Source: Porphyromonadaceae bacterium UBA7087 (GTDB lineage: Bacteria; Bacteroidota; Bacteroidia; Bacteroidales; Muribaculaceae). Taken from it: a DNA stretch of 11,314 nt. A program made the position numbers and the translations under genes. The stretch covers positions 20,365 to 31,678 of the forward strand of contig DKYZ01000077.1 in the NCBI GenBank assembly GCA_002493515.1, in the 5' to 3' direction. The notes beneath the pieces are model-generated. The model was not told where the DNA came from. It made no database searches and saw only the letters and a program-made list of their open reading frames with translations. Each line of letters starts with the position of its first letter. Within the stretch, counting starts at the first letter, position 1. Below, one piece after another: positions 1 through 7,248 of this stretch.

Positions 1-39
1 GTTTATCACTAATCACTCATCGTTTATCACTGAATAAGG
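1..39. repeat. Partial TTATCACT-family palindrome element (right arm)
   Basis: The first 39 bases match, with few changes, the right arm and following sequence of the long palindrome at 8325-8363: both start with GTTTATC, continue with TAATCACTCAT, then GTTTATCACTGAATAA and GG. The left arm would lie outside the window, so this is a truncated view of a third family copy. Seen directly by comparison; function unknown. Confidence 0.7.
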
Positions 40-40
40 G

Positions 41-206
41 ATGAAAGCGGATTTAGCGGATTTTTCAGCGCCGTCGGCGCTCATGTATGGATTTTTCGGC
101 TGGGGTGTGGCCGACGGCCACAGGAACTCTGAGGAGCTTGCGGCGCGCGCAGAACTTTCATTCGCTCCGCTCATGGGGGAACTGGTCGTGGGAACAGAGG
201 GGGAAC
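41..206. repeat. Composite intergenic repeat: reverse AATCCGCG-type arm plus GGGAAC module (copy 1)
   Basis: At 47-66 lies GCGGATTTAGCGGATTTTT, the reverse complement of the leading arm of the AATCCGCG elements. After it come two small hairpins (AGCGCC/GGCGCT at 68-82, and GTGGCC/GGCCAC around 109-123). Then come TGCGGCGCGCGCAGAAC at 139-155 and three direct GGGAAC hexamers at 177-182, 190-195 and 201-206, starts 13 and 11 bp apart. The same order (reverse AATCCGCG arm, GCGCGCAGAAC, three GGGAAC) recurs at 9762-9892. A conserved composite non-coding element is the simplest reading; it is unnamed as far as I can tell. Confidence 0.65.
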
Positions 207-276
207 ATTGTTCGGCAAATCCCTGGAAAATGTTGACCGTTGCTGATTGTAACGCATTGAAGCACAGGGATACAAT

Positions 277-343
277 GTTCCCCTTTGTTCCCATAGAAGT
301 TTCCATGACCGCTTGCGGACAAAAAGTTCTGCGCGCGCCGCAG
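277..343 (-). repeat. GGGAAC module, inverted copy
   Basis: On the minus strand this carries TGCGGCGCGCGCAGAAC (plus-strand 327-343), as at 139-155, followed by GGGAAC-type hexamers at plus-strand 299-304 (degenerate, GTTTCC), 287-292 and 277-282. Spacings of 12 and 10 bp are like the direct copies. It sits between the two direct copies, so the three modules are arranged forward, inverted, forward. Confidence 0.6.
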
Positions 344-413
344 GCCCATCCATGTTCGCGCTGCCATAAGGCAGCGCCTCATGCACCCACGCATAGTTTT
401 ATCGACAGTGCTG

Positions 414-511
414 TGGCCGTCGGCAACAGAAACTCTAAGGAGCCTGCGGCGCGCGCAGAACTTTCATTCGCTCCGCTCATGGGGGAACTGGTCGTGGGAA
501 CAAGGGGGAAC
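414..511 (+). repeat. GGGAAC module, direct copy 2
   Basis: Nearly identical to 108-206: both carry the GCCGTCGGC/GCCGACGGC hairpin, AACTCT, TGCGGCGCGCGCAGAAC (445-461), a shared CTTTCATTCGCTCCGCTCAT, then three GGGAAC hexamers at 483-488, 496-501 and 506-511 (starts 13 and 10 bp apart). The two copies are offset by 306 bp. An AATCCGCG hairpin element follows 10 bp later. Confidence 0.7.
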
Positions 512-521
512 ATTGAGCAGG

Positions 522-608
522 AAAAATCCGCGAAAATCCGCCGTAATCCGCGTCTCCCATCCTAAGGCCGTTCGGCCTTAGGATGATCCGCGATGAAAAA
601 CCATCCGT
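522..608 (+). repeat. AATCCGCG hairpin element, copy R1
   Basis: Reads AAAAATCCGCG, AAAATCCGCC, TAATCCGCGT, then a perfect 13-bp stem (558-570 with 573-585, tip GTTC), then ATCCGCGATGAAAAACCATCC. The same framework with a different stem sequence occurs at 9572-9655 and, reversed, at 9714-9796. The stem could act as a terminator or processing site, but no T-tract follows it. Confidence 0.7.
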
Positions 609-623
609 CGATCTAACGATAAA

Positions 624-680
624 CTATGAGTGATTAACGATAAACATGACAGCATACCGTTTATCACTTATCACTTATAG
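624..680. repeat. TTATCACT-family palindrome, degenerate copy
   Basis: The left arm CTATGAGTGATTAACGATAAAC type (624-645) is identical to 8290-8311. The 13-base centre ATGACAGCATACC matches GCGACAGCATGCC at the other copy. The right arm (659-680) has drifted from the perfect complement toward the neighbouring tandem repeat. It lies downstream of the regulator gene, as the perfect copy lies downstream of the 7249 gene. Confidence 0.75.
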
Positions 681-817
681 CTTATCACTTATAGCTTATC
701 ACTTATAGCTTATCACTCATCGTTTATCACTTATCACTTATAGCTTATCACTTATAGCTTATCACTTATAGCTTATCACTTATCACTAATCGTTTATCAC
801 TAATCATTTATCACTCG
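659..817. repeat. Nested tandem repeat (14-bp units in a 63-bp period)
   Basis: The 14-bp unit CTTATCACTTATAG is repeated at 681-694 and 695-708, and again at 744-757 and 758-771. The whole block starting at 659 restarts at 722, giving a 63-bp higher-order period. It ends in the related GTTTATCACTAATC (792-805) and ATTTATCACTCG (806-817). Read on the minus strand, each unit gives AGTGATAAG, containing TGA and TAA; because 14 is not a multiple of three, stops fall in all frames. The last units overlap the 3' end of the regulator gene. No spacers, so not CRISPR. Confidence 0.85.
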
Positions 818-2783
818 TTTTGCCGCTCGGGGTGCGGTTGATGACGCGACGGAAGAGCTCGACATCCTTCGCACCCGACTTCTCGATGCGCTTCTTGAGA
901 CGGTACCAGCGGTTGTAATAGTTCCCCTCTTTTATATCGCAAAGCAGACACACCGACCGCATCGAATAACCGGCCAGTATACACGTCAGCATCCGCACAT
1001 CGCGCTCCTTCAACGACGGTATCTGCTCCTTCATTTTACTCAGCAAACCATCATTGGCAGCGTCAAGAGCCGCCTGCCACACTGCCACATTCTCCGGTGA
1101 CTTCATATTCTCCACCTCCCGCTTGAACGTTGTCATCATATTTTTCAAACGCTCCTCCGGCAACTCATCCTTCTCCCCCTTCAACCTGAAATAATCCTTG
1201 CAGAGCGAGTCCAGCACATTCAGAGGCATCCTCAGACTCTTGTCAACCTTCATTGAGAGGGAATCCTTCAGGCCTGCCGTCTCCACCATCAGCGCCTCCA
1301 TCCGCTCTATCGCCTCCGCCCTCTCCTTTCGAGCCTCCTCCTCACTCCTCTGCAGCTCCGCATTCCTGGCCCTCGTCTCGGCCTCTATCCTCCTCAGCCT
1401 CTCATTCTCGCTCCGCGCCTCAGCCTCCTGTCTTTGCAGCCTCTCATTCTCGCTCCGCGTCTCAGCCTCCAACCTTTGCAGCCTCTCATTCTCGCTCCGC
1501 GTCTCAGCCTCAAGCCTTTGCAGCCTCTCGTTCTCGCTCCGTGCCTCAGCCTCAAGCCTCGCCGCCGTCTCCCCCTTCATCCTTGCCTCTGACTCCCTGT
1601 TCTGCAGCTCCTTCATCCTGAGACGGTTTCTCATACGGTAGATAATGAACGCAAACACACCCACAATGACGAGGATTAACGTGAGGGAAACATAGACCAG
1701 ACGGTTTCTGACGCTCCTCAGATGCTCCTTCTCGGCGCGCTCCCTGTGGTAATCACGCTCTATGAGCGATATCTCCTCACGCACCGCGCCCCTCAGGTTC
1801 CCCCTCTCCAGCTCCGTCATCTTTCGCAGCTCCTCGTAATAGAGGGGGATGTCGCCCAGACTGTCGGCAAGATTGCACAGGGCATAATGATAATTCACGT
1901 CATTGTCGTAGTCCGGATTCTCCATGCGCTCCAGCTCCAGGTAATGCCTCGCGCTGTCGTACATGCAGACATTAATGAACATGTCGGCCACCAACGGCTT
2001 GCTCTCCTGCAGATTCACCCCTCCCCAGTATTCAAGTGCCTTCCGGTAGTGATCGTAGGCCTCCCTATGCCGCTTAAGAAGGGAAAGGGGATATATATAG
2101 GTATTATGAAGCAGACCGAGCCCAATGGAGTCATCATCTATGGGATTATCACTAATGCTGTCGAGGAGCGCTATCGACCTCTCCTCCATGAAATCATCCT
2201 GGGAATATGCCTGGGCAACTGAGATCCGGGAGAAAAGCTCATTCTTCCTCCGGCCGATCTCATGGAAGATATCGGCTGCCTTGCGGTAGTAGGAAGCTGC
2301 CTGTTGATGATTGTAGACATCATTATATATACCTCCAATCAGGTCATAGTTCTTGGCCTCAAACCGTCGGTTCCCGACTTTCTCATTCCATTCAAGGGAT
2401 TTCAACGCGCCCTTCATCGCCCCGGGATAGTCCCCGGTCAATAATAAAATTTGAGCTCTGTAAAAATTGGATTCGACGGCATAACCATGAAGCTTTTCAG
2501 CCTCGAAATATCTCACTGCCTTACCAATGATGGAATCGGTCGTATCGAATGTATGGTCTATCGCGTGGGCACGCGTAATCAGCAGGCAGTATCTTGCCTC
2601 AGACTCCCCACCCGGCTTTAGCATGTCTGCATCGATGCTCTCCAGTAGCTTCAATGCGGAATCCGGATATTCCTCCTGAATCTGCTCGACGCGGTCAAGC
2701 GTGCGACTCACTTCATCCCTGCCGCAGCCGGACAGAACGAAACTGAATATTATTAAAAGCGGGATGTACCTTAAGAATTTCAT
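804..2783 (-). CDS. Membrane-spanning TPR lipoprotein-type regulator with coiled coil and C-terminal HTH
   Basis: 659 residues; function inferred as a one-protein signal transducer that senses the periplasm and acts on DNA. Seen: signal sequence with lipobox LSGC (Cys20); helical TPR-like repeats at about residues 25-330 (for example YYRKAADIFHEIGRR near 165); one transmembrane helix at about 361-383; a long charged coiled coil at 385-505; and a C-terminal domain at about 588-640 (LKERDVRMLTCILAGYSMRSV) resembling the LuxR-like helix-turn-helix of Bacteroidota TPR regulators. The coiled coil contains six 14-residue repeats of the RLEAETRSENERLQ type (409-492). Having both a lipobox and an internal helix is unusual, so the N-terminus may be an uncleaved anchor or a true lipid anchor. 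It is transcribed away from the secreted-protein operon, a common arrangement for a local regulator. The last codons and TGA stop lie in the TTATCACT repeats. The DNA target is unknown. Confidence 0.92.
   Translation of the reverse strand: MKFLRYIPLLIIFSFVLSGCGRDEVSRTLDRVEQIQEEYPDSALKLLESIDADMLKPGGESEARYCLLITRAHAIDHTFDTTDSIIGKAVRYFEAEKLHGYAVESNFYRAQILLLTGDYPGAMKGALKSLEWNEKVGNRRFEAKNYDLIGGIYNDVYNHQQAASYYRKAADIFHEIGRRKNELFSRISVAQAYSQDDFMEERSIALLDSISDNPIDDDSIGLGLLHNTYIYPLSLLKRHREAYDHYRKALEYWGGVNLQESKPLVADMFINVCMYDSARHYLELERMENPDYDNDVNYHYALCNLADSLGDIPLYYEELRKMTELERGNLRGAVREEISLIERDYHRERAEKEHLRSVRNRLVYVSLTLILVIVGVFAFIIYRMRNRLRMKELQNRESEARMKGETAARLEAEARSENERLQRLEAETRSENERLQRLEAETRSENERLQRQEAEARSENERLRRIEAETRARNAELQRSEEEARKERAEAIERMEALMVETAGLKDSLSMKVDKSLRMPLNVLDSLCKDYFRLKGEKDELPEERLKNMMTTFKREVENMKSPENVAVWQAALDAANDGLLSKMKEQIPSLKERDVRMLTCILAGYSMRSVCLLCDIKEGNYYNRWYRLKKRIEKSGAKDVELFRRVINRTPSGKTSDK
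1308..1559 (-). repeat. 42-bp coding tandem repeat (coiled-coil heptads)
   Basis: Six in-frame 42-bp units encode residues 409-492 of the regulator. The middle units (RLEAETRSENERLQ twice in a row, RLEAEARSENERLQ before them) are nearly identical at DNA level (CTCATTCTCGCTCCG on the plus strand recurs). The last two units, toward the C-terminus, have diverged. Unit number could vary by slippage, which would change linker length by two heptads per unit without breaking the frame. Confidence 0.85.
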
Positions 2784-2808
2784 ATTTTTTCTATTGCTGA
2801 TTTTTCCA

Positions 2809-2840
2809 CAAAATTAACCAAAATCCCCCAAACAGGCAAA
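2809..2840 (-). promoter_or_regulatory. Bacteroidota-type promoter of the regulator gene
   Basis: On the minus strand TTTG (2840-2837), a 20-bp spacer and TAATTTTG (2816-2809) match the -33/-7 consensus TTTG / TAnnTTTG. Transcription would start near 2802-2804, giving a leader of about 20 nt before the ATG at 2783. Confidence 0.75.
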
Positions 2841-2970
2841 AGTGGTTTCATCAAAAAAATCTCATACCATATGACCGGTTTCTGCCAAAGGGGGCTGAAA
2901 AATCCCATAAAAATATTTATCATCTCCTAAATTGACCAGTCTGCAAATACGCATTAACAGAGGGGTTTAG

Positions 2971-3005
2971 CAAAAGTGATAAGGTTTCAAAATTTATCAC
3001 TTTTG
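2971..3005. promoter_or_regulatory. 12-bp inverted repeat between divergent promoters, candidate operator
   Basis: CAAAAGTGATAA (2971-2982) and its exact complement TTATCACTTTTG (2994-3005) flank an 11-base AT-rich centre. It lies between the leftward promoter (2809-2840) and the rightward promoter (3077-3108). A related half-site GCAAAAGTG followed by GTTTCA lies at about 2836-2850, on the -33 box of the regulator gene. A binding site for the divergent regulator is an inference; a hairpin terminator of an unseen transcript is the alternative. The rest of 2841-3076 shows no gene. Confidence 0.5.
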
Positions 3006-3076
3006 TAATGCCCTGTCTTACAATATCTTACATTTTCACAAAATTCAATTTGATAAACGTTTTTTGACCCCAAAAA

Positions 3077-3108
3077 TTTGGAAGCAATTGATACCAGGGC
3101 TAATTTTG
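3077..3108 (+). promoter_or_regulatory. Bacteroidota-type promoter of the secreted-protein operon
   Basis: TTTG (3077-3080), a 20-bp spacer and TAATTTTG (3101-3108): the same boxes and spacing as the regulator promoter, facing the other way. Start expected near 3114, with a short A-rich leader to the ATG at 3135. Confidence 0.75.
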
Positions 3109-3134
3109 CGCCGTAATCAAAACTAAAAACAACA

Positions 3135-3533
3135 ATGGCAAGACTAAAATTATCACTCACAATATCCTTCCTTCTTCTCGCCTTGGCAAGCCTCAACGCC
3201 GAGCCGACAGTCATCAGACCCCGTACTGACAGGACTAAAAAGAACATAACATTAGAAAATAAAGCCAGAATAAAACCACACGGGGATAGTCTGCTCGAAT
3301 CAAATGTCCAGTGCTTCTATTTGGAGGGCAGACTGTATTTCGGCTTCAGACAATCGGAAGGGAATGCAAAAGTCTCCGTTCTTAACGCGCAGACCGGCAG
3401 GGAATACACAATGACTGCCCTCTCAATCTGCCCCTTCAGCATCAGCGTCGGCGAGCACCCGGGATATTACCTCATAACGCTCACCACCGCCAAAGGCAAC
3501 CACTACACCGGCGAGTATATAATCGAGGAGTAA
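3135..3533 (+). CDS. Small secreted DUF3244-like protein
   Basis: 132 residues. A clear signal peptide (residues 1-22, hydrophobic SFLLLALASL, Ala at the likely cleavage site) is followed by a short basic linker and a beta-rich domain at about 55-132 with the pattern of Bacteroidota DUF3244 proteins: YLEGRLYFGF, then KVSVLNAQTGREY, then a HPGYYLITLTT strand and GEYIIEE at the end. This resembles a compact Ig-like fold; size fits the family. No lipobox and no T9SS sorting domain, so probably periplasmic or released. First gene after the promoter, 86 bp ahead of the S74 gene with no convincing promoter between, so likely first of the operon. The ATG follows an A-rich stretch, usual for Bacteroidota starts. 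Molecular role unknown; the DUF3244 label comes from pattern recognition. Confidence 0.82.
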   Translation: MARLKLSLTISFLLLALASLNAEPTVIRPRTDRTKKNITLENKARIKPHGDSLLESNVQCFYLEGRLYFGFRQSEGNAKVSVLNAQTGREYTMTALSICPFSISVGEHPGYYLITLTTAKGNHYTGEYIIEE

Positions 3534-3619
3534 GATAATAAAGACAAAAACAAACAGCATACGGCCCAAGCCAACTGAAAGCGGTATGCCATATACAAAC
3601 AACTTTAACAACATTTGTT

Positions 3620-4684
3620 ATGAAGAAAACATTTTTTATGCTAGCCCTCGCGGCGACTCTCACTTCCAACGCGCAGCTGGAGGTCAATTCCATAGGACAG
3701 ACCCTCGCCGGCAACCCGTCTACATCCGTGACCTCGTCAACTCCCGTACGTTACGATTCCGGCGCGGCAATCAATGTGTTCGGACTCGACGAGGCACACG
3801 GAGGCTATATCTCTTTTGGTGACGGCATCAAGGTCTCTGTCGGTGAATGGCTCGGAGACTCCGACCAGCTCGGATTCCGCGGAGCCAAGGGTATGGTGTT
3901 CTCGGCGAATCTGCCAAACGTGCTGGCGTCGAAGATAGTCTTCAGCTACACCTCTGCGTCGGATGCGTTCAGATTCAACTGTCCCATATCCGCCTCCAAC
4001 ATCCTAACGTCTTCTGACGCGAGGCTGAAGACCGACATCGCCTCCCTGGAGGATTCCTGGAAGGGGCTCTCCGGCCTTAACTCGGTAAGCTACAGGATAG
4101 TGATCCCTACGGACACAGTCGCCGCCGATGACGGCGTTGCCACAAAGGACTCGAAGGCCAACTCCGAGGCTGCCGAGGGCGTTGACCACGGCATCTCCTA
4201 CGGCTTCATCGCCCAGGAGGTGCAGAAAATATATCCTGACCTCGTTCGTGCCGATGAGAACGGGATGCTCGCCATCGACTACAACGGTTTCATCCCCTTG
4301 TTAGTTGATGCCGTCAAGAATCTTACGGCCAAGGTCGCCGAGCAGGAGGAGACAATCGCCACTCTTACCGATCCCGCCGGACCGTCGCGCAAGGCTGCTT
4401 CAGTCGGCGGTGTGGAGGCCGAGAAGATTGTGCTGATGCAGAACCGTCCCAATCCCTTCAACGTCGCCACAACTATTGAATGCACCCTTCCCGAGAGTGT
4501 TGGCAATGCCTTCCTGTGTGTCTATGACCTCCAGGGGAAACAGGTCAGCCACATTGACCTCACCGAGCGCGGAAGTGTCTCGACCGTCATCGATGGCTCC
4601 ACTCTCCAGCCCGGCATGTACATCTATGCCCTCATAGCCGACGGCACTGAGATTGACAGCAAGAGAATGATATTGACTGACTAA
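3620..4684 (+). CDS. S74 (tail-fibre intramolecular chaperone) protein with T9SS type A sorting domain
   Basis: 354 residues. Signal peptide at 1-18 (MKKTFFMLALAATLTSNA). Residues 20-128 form a Gly/Ser-rich beta region without a recognised domain. Peptidase_S74 follows at about 131-240, with the hallmark SSDARLK (131-137), ISYGFIAQEVQKIYPDLV (192-209), LAIDYNGFIPLLVDAV and a short terminal coiled coil. In phage tail spikes this domain trimerises the stalk and cuts itself off at the SD motif. A 25-residue Asp/Ala-rich insert (about 165-190) splits it. Residues 268-354 are a T9SS sorting domain (QNRPNPFN at 274-281, then VYDLQGKQV, GMYIYAL), which in this pathway is removed at the outer membrane. 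If the S74 domain is active, the N-terminal part would separate from chaperone plus sorting tail. GC-rich, and 12 bp before the AT-rich protease gene, so probably co-transcribed with it. Confidence 0.9.
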   Translation: MKKTFFMLALAATLTSNAQLEVNSIGQTLAGNPSTSVTSSTPVRYDSGAAINVFGLDEAHGGYISFGDGIKVSVGEWLGDSDQLGFRGAKGMVFSANLPNVLASKIVFSYTSASDAFRFNCPISASNILTSSDARLKTDIASLEDSWKGLSGLNSVSYRIVIPTDTVAADDGVATKDSKANSEAAEGVDHGISYGFIAQEVQKIYPDLVRADENGMLAIDYNGFIPLLVDAVKNLTAKVAEQEETIATLTDPAGPSRKAASVGGVEAEKIVLMQNRPNPFNVATTIECTLPESVGNAFLCVYDLQGKQVSHIDLTERGSVSTVIDGSTLQPGMYIYALIADGTEIDSKRMILTD

Positions 4685-4696
4685 AACATTTATATC

Positions 4697-7231
4697 ATGA
4701 ATATATCAACTCTCTTACGATATATTTGCCGCAGCCTGTTACCCTTCGTAATGGCATTTCCAGTGACATTCACGTCTCAGGCATCTAAGCAATCTATCGT
4801 ACATACAGAAATATTCGATACGAAGGATTTAACCATCGAACACTTTGACTCACCTTCAGGAGATGGTACATATTCAAGATTGTCGTGGAAGAATATGTAC
4901 CCAATAGGATTAATCGGCCAGCCAGAGCTGCTTGTGAAACATATAAGATTTCTTGTTCCTGATAACGCCTGTGATTTTTCAGTAGACATCCAGAATCCAG
5001 TTACAGCCAGTAATATAACTCTTGATTACCTTATTTATCCCGTACAAGAACCTAAATCTGTCAATGAATATAGTCATGATGATTTTACACCACCAGATAC
5101 AGATTCATACCTGTTACCGATTCATATGAGGAGGGCTGAAATAGTAGAGGAATCAAATCTTGAAGGCCGATATCATGTCGTTACAGTGGCTCTCTATCCG
5201 TTAGAATATAACGCTGCTCATAATGAATTGACTGTTTATGGGTCAATGGAAGTGTTATTGTCATATAGAGAAAATATGAATCTGAGACACAATACACCAT
5301 CTATTAATCAGAATGAAGGTATAGTTGACATAGCAGATTTTGTAGTCAATCCAGAATCGGTCAATTCTGACATATCTAAATCAATAAGTCAAAACCCAAA
5401 CGGAGAATCTGTACCTTCATATTATTATATTATTTCTGAGAGGAATCTTTTGCCATCCCTTAAAGATTTGGAGATATGGAAGAGACAGAAGGGATACCAT
5501 GTAGTGATGAAGGCTATCGAGGATATACTAAGTGATTCAAAATATAAAGTTAACTCCACCGACATTGTAGATGAAGCGGCATCTCTCAGAAATTATCTAT
5601 CTGACGAGTTTGACAAGCATGGAAGCTTCTTCTGTTTTTTGGTTGGTGACCATAAAACAAAGATACCTGTACGTAAACTAAGAATCACCAACTCCAATAG
5701 TCCGCACAATATATTGCCTAATGGAAACAATTATATACCTACAGACAATTATTTTTCGGACTTGTCGAAAAATGGATGGAATATATTCAAGGATGCAAGT
5801 GGTCAATATGTTGGCGAACTTAATAATACACAGTATACTCCCAGCATCTATGTGGGCAGACTTTTATGTCATACACCGGAGCAAATAGGCAATTATATAT
5901 CCAAACTAATATTATACGAGTCAAACCCTGGACGAGGAAACACATCTTATCTTGACGAAACCTGTCTGTATGTACAATACGACGGAAAGAATGATTATTC
6001 AGAAACTCTTAAATTAATGCAGTCTACATTTGAAAATGTGGATTGTAAATTGGATGTCATAATGTCGGATAGTAAGAAACGTGGTTATCCGACAGGTAAA
6101 ATGATGCTTGAGTCAATAAACAAATGCGGATATAGCAGCCTTATGGGACATTCCTCACCAAGTGTAATATCCTGCTCTGGAATAGAGAATGAATCTGATA
6201 AATGGGAGTTTATAAAGGCATTGGAATATTACAAATACATTTCAAATACTGAGGGAGAAATCGCATTAAAGAACAATGACTGTATCAATAGCGGTCTTGA
6301 CTTGATGACCAACTATGATTCACCGTCAGTCATTTATTCAATTGGGTGTACAACGTCTCCGTTTGACATCTACGAAGATATGAATGGCAAAGGCTGGCAT
6401 TTTAAATATAATATCCCCCACACTATCCCATCCTCATATACGGTTGGCGGGAGATATGGAGGGGTAGCATTTCTCGGTAACACAAGAGTCGGATATTGGG
6501 ACTATTCTCCTCATCTTGAACAGAAATTTCTCGAATCAGTCAAAAAATATCCTAAAATCGGGATTGCCGAAGCAATATCGAAATATTCTTATACTCCGAC
6601 TAATAGTTTTGAAAGGCATGTAAGACATACCCATAATTTAATAGGAGACCCCGAATTTGAGATGTGGCAAAAACGGCCAAGGAATTTGAATATCAATATA
6701 ACATGGCAAAATAATGCTATAAAGTTTTCAGGCGCAGATGTGGGTGGAAGTACTATAACTCTTGATGACGGAGAAGGGAATATAAAGGTTCTTAAGGACT
6801 TATTTCCGAACAGAATATTGACATACAGCAGTCCCGAAAACCGTATGGAAGCTATCAGCGTATTCAAAACCGGGTGTCTGCCTATTGTATCTTTGAAGTG
6901 TCAAAATCAAACCCTAACTGATGTTGACAAAACTTTTATTGTAAGAACGGCAGAAATCGGCTCAAATATAGATTCCGACATGTCATCAGGAGCTGTAAAC
7001 ATTGGTAACAAAGCAAATATATTTATTCATGCCATAGACCTTATTAAATGCGGGCCGGGAGTCAATATCGATTCCGGAGGTCGATTAAGTCTTATTTGCG
7101 ATAGCAACACTTCTATTGATGGATGTAAAGTAAAATCTGGTGGCAATGTTAGCATAAAAGGAGACAGTGTCATTTTGTCCAACGGATTTTACGTTGCGAA
7201 GGGAGCCCATTTAACGATTAATAACAATTGA
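4697..7231 (+). CDS. Gingipain-like cysteine peptidase (family C25)
   Basis: 844 residues, secreted. N-terminal hydrophobic signal at about 5-30. Residues 35-200 resemble the C25 propeptide (YHVVTVALYPLEYN then LTVYGSMEVLLSY). The catalytic region is about 240-660: YYYIISERN and LKDLEIWKRQKGYHVV at the start, SIYVGRLLC near 383, the probable catalytic His485 in SLMGHSSPS, the probable nucleophile Cys551 in YSIGCTTSPFD, and the family end motif NLIGDP (647-652). His-Cys spacing is 66 residues, longer than the roughly 30 of gingipains, owing to an insert at about 500-540. The C-terminus (about 745-844) lacks a type A sorting domain; instead GGNVSIKGDSVILSNGFYVA and KGAHLTI resemble the 3-coathanger stack tail of Bacteroidota secreted proteins. 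AT-rich (hand-counted 60-base samples 28% and 40% GC against 57% in the preceding gene), suggesting separate origin. Substrate unknown; processing of neighbouring cargo is only a hypothesis. Confidence 0.88.
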   Translation: MNISTLLRYICRSLLPFVMAFPVTFTSQASKQSIVHTEIFDTKDLTIEHFDSPSGDGTYSRLSWKNMYPIGLIGQPELLVKHIRFLVPDNACDFSVDIQNPVTASNITLDYLIYPVQEPKSVNEYSHDDFTPPDTDSYLLPIHMRRAEIVEESNLEGRYHVVTVALYPLEYNAAHNELTVYGSMEVLLSYRENMNLRHNTPSINQNEGIVDIADFVVNPESVNSDISKSISQNPNGESVPSYYYIISERNLLPSLKDLEIWKRQKGYHVVMKAIEDILSDSKYKVNSTDIVDEAASLRNYLSDEFDKHGSFFCFLVGDHKTKIPVRKLRITNSNSPHNILPNGNNYIPTDNYFSDLSKNGWNIFKDASGQYVGELNNTQYTPSIYVGRLLCHTPEQIGNYISKLILYESNPGRGNTSYLDETCLYVQYDGKNDYSETLKLMQSTFENVDCKLDVIMSDSKKRGYPTGKMMLESINKCGYSSLMGHSSPSVISCSGIENESDKWEFIKALEYYKYISNTEGEIALKNNDCINSGLDLMTNYDSPSVIYSIGCTTSPFDIYEDMNGKGWHFKYNIPHTIPSSYTVGGRYGGVAFLGNTRVGYWDYSPHLEQKFLESVKKYPKIGIAEAISKYSYTPTNSFERHVRHTHNLIGDPEFEMWQKRPRNLNINITWQNNAIKFSGADVGGSTITLDDGEGNIKVLKDLFPNRILTYSSPENRMEAISVFKTGCLPIVSLKCQNQTLTDVDKTFIVRTAEIGSNIDSDMSSGAVNIGNKANIFIHAIDLIKCGPGVNIDSGGRLSLICDSNTSIDGCKVKSGGNVSIKGDSVILSNGFYVAKGAHLTINNN

Positions 7232-7248
7232 TAACACTATTGTGTATA

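Noticed and set aside
41..565. 174-codon plus-strand open frame with two internal similar segments (AARAELSFAPLMGELVVGT)
   Set aside because: The repeated peptide is a by-product of two GGGAAC modules 306 bp apart; the middle is an inverted copy of the same DNA, and there is no promoter, signal or family resemblance.
659..817. Possible CRISPR array
   Set aside because: The units are contiguous 14-bp repeats with no spacers and no cas genes nearby.
1198..1641. Ser/Ala/Leu-rich open frames antisense to the regulator
   Set aside because: They mirror the 42-bp coiled-coil repeats on the opposite strand; the composition is an artefact of the GAG/CTC-rich codons.
2987..3247. Minus-strand 86-codon frame over the divergent region
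   Set aside because: It overlaps the predicted promoter and the start of the DUF3244-like gene and has no protein-like features.
3560..3600. GCATAC/GTATGC short inverted repeat between the DUF3244-like and S74 genes
   Set aside because: Only six perfect pairs with a loop of more than 20 bases and no T-tract; too weak to call a terminator or operator.
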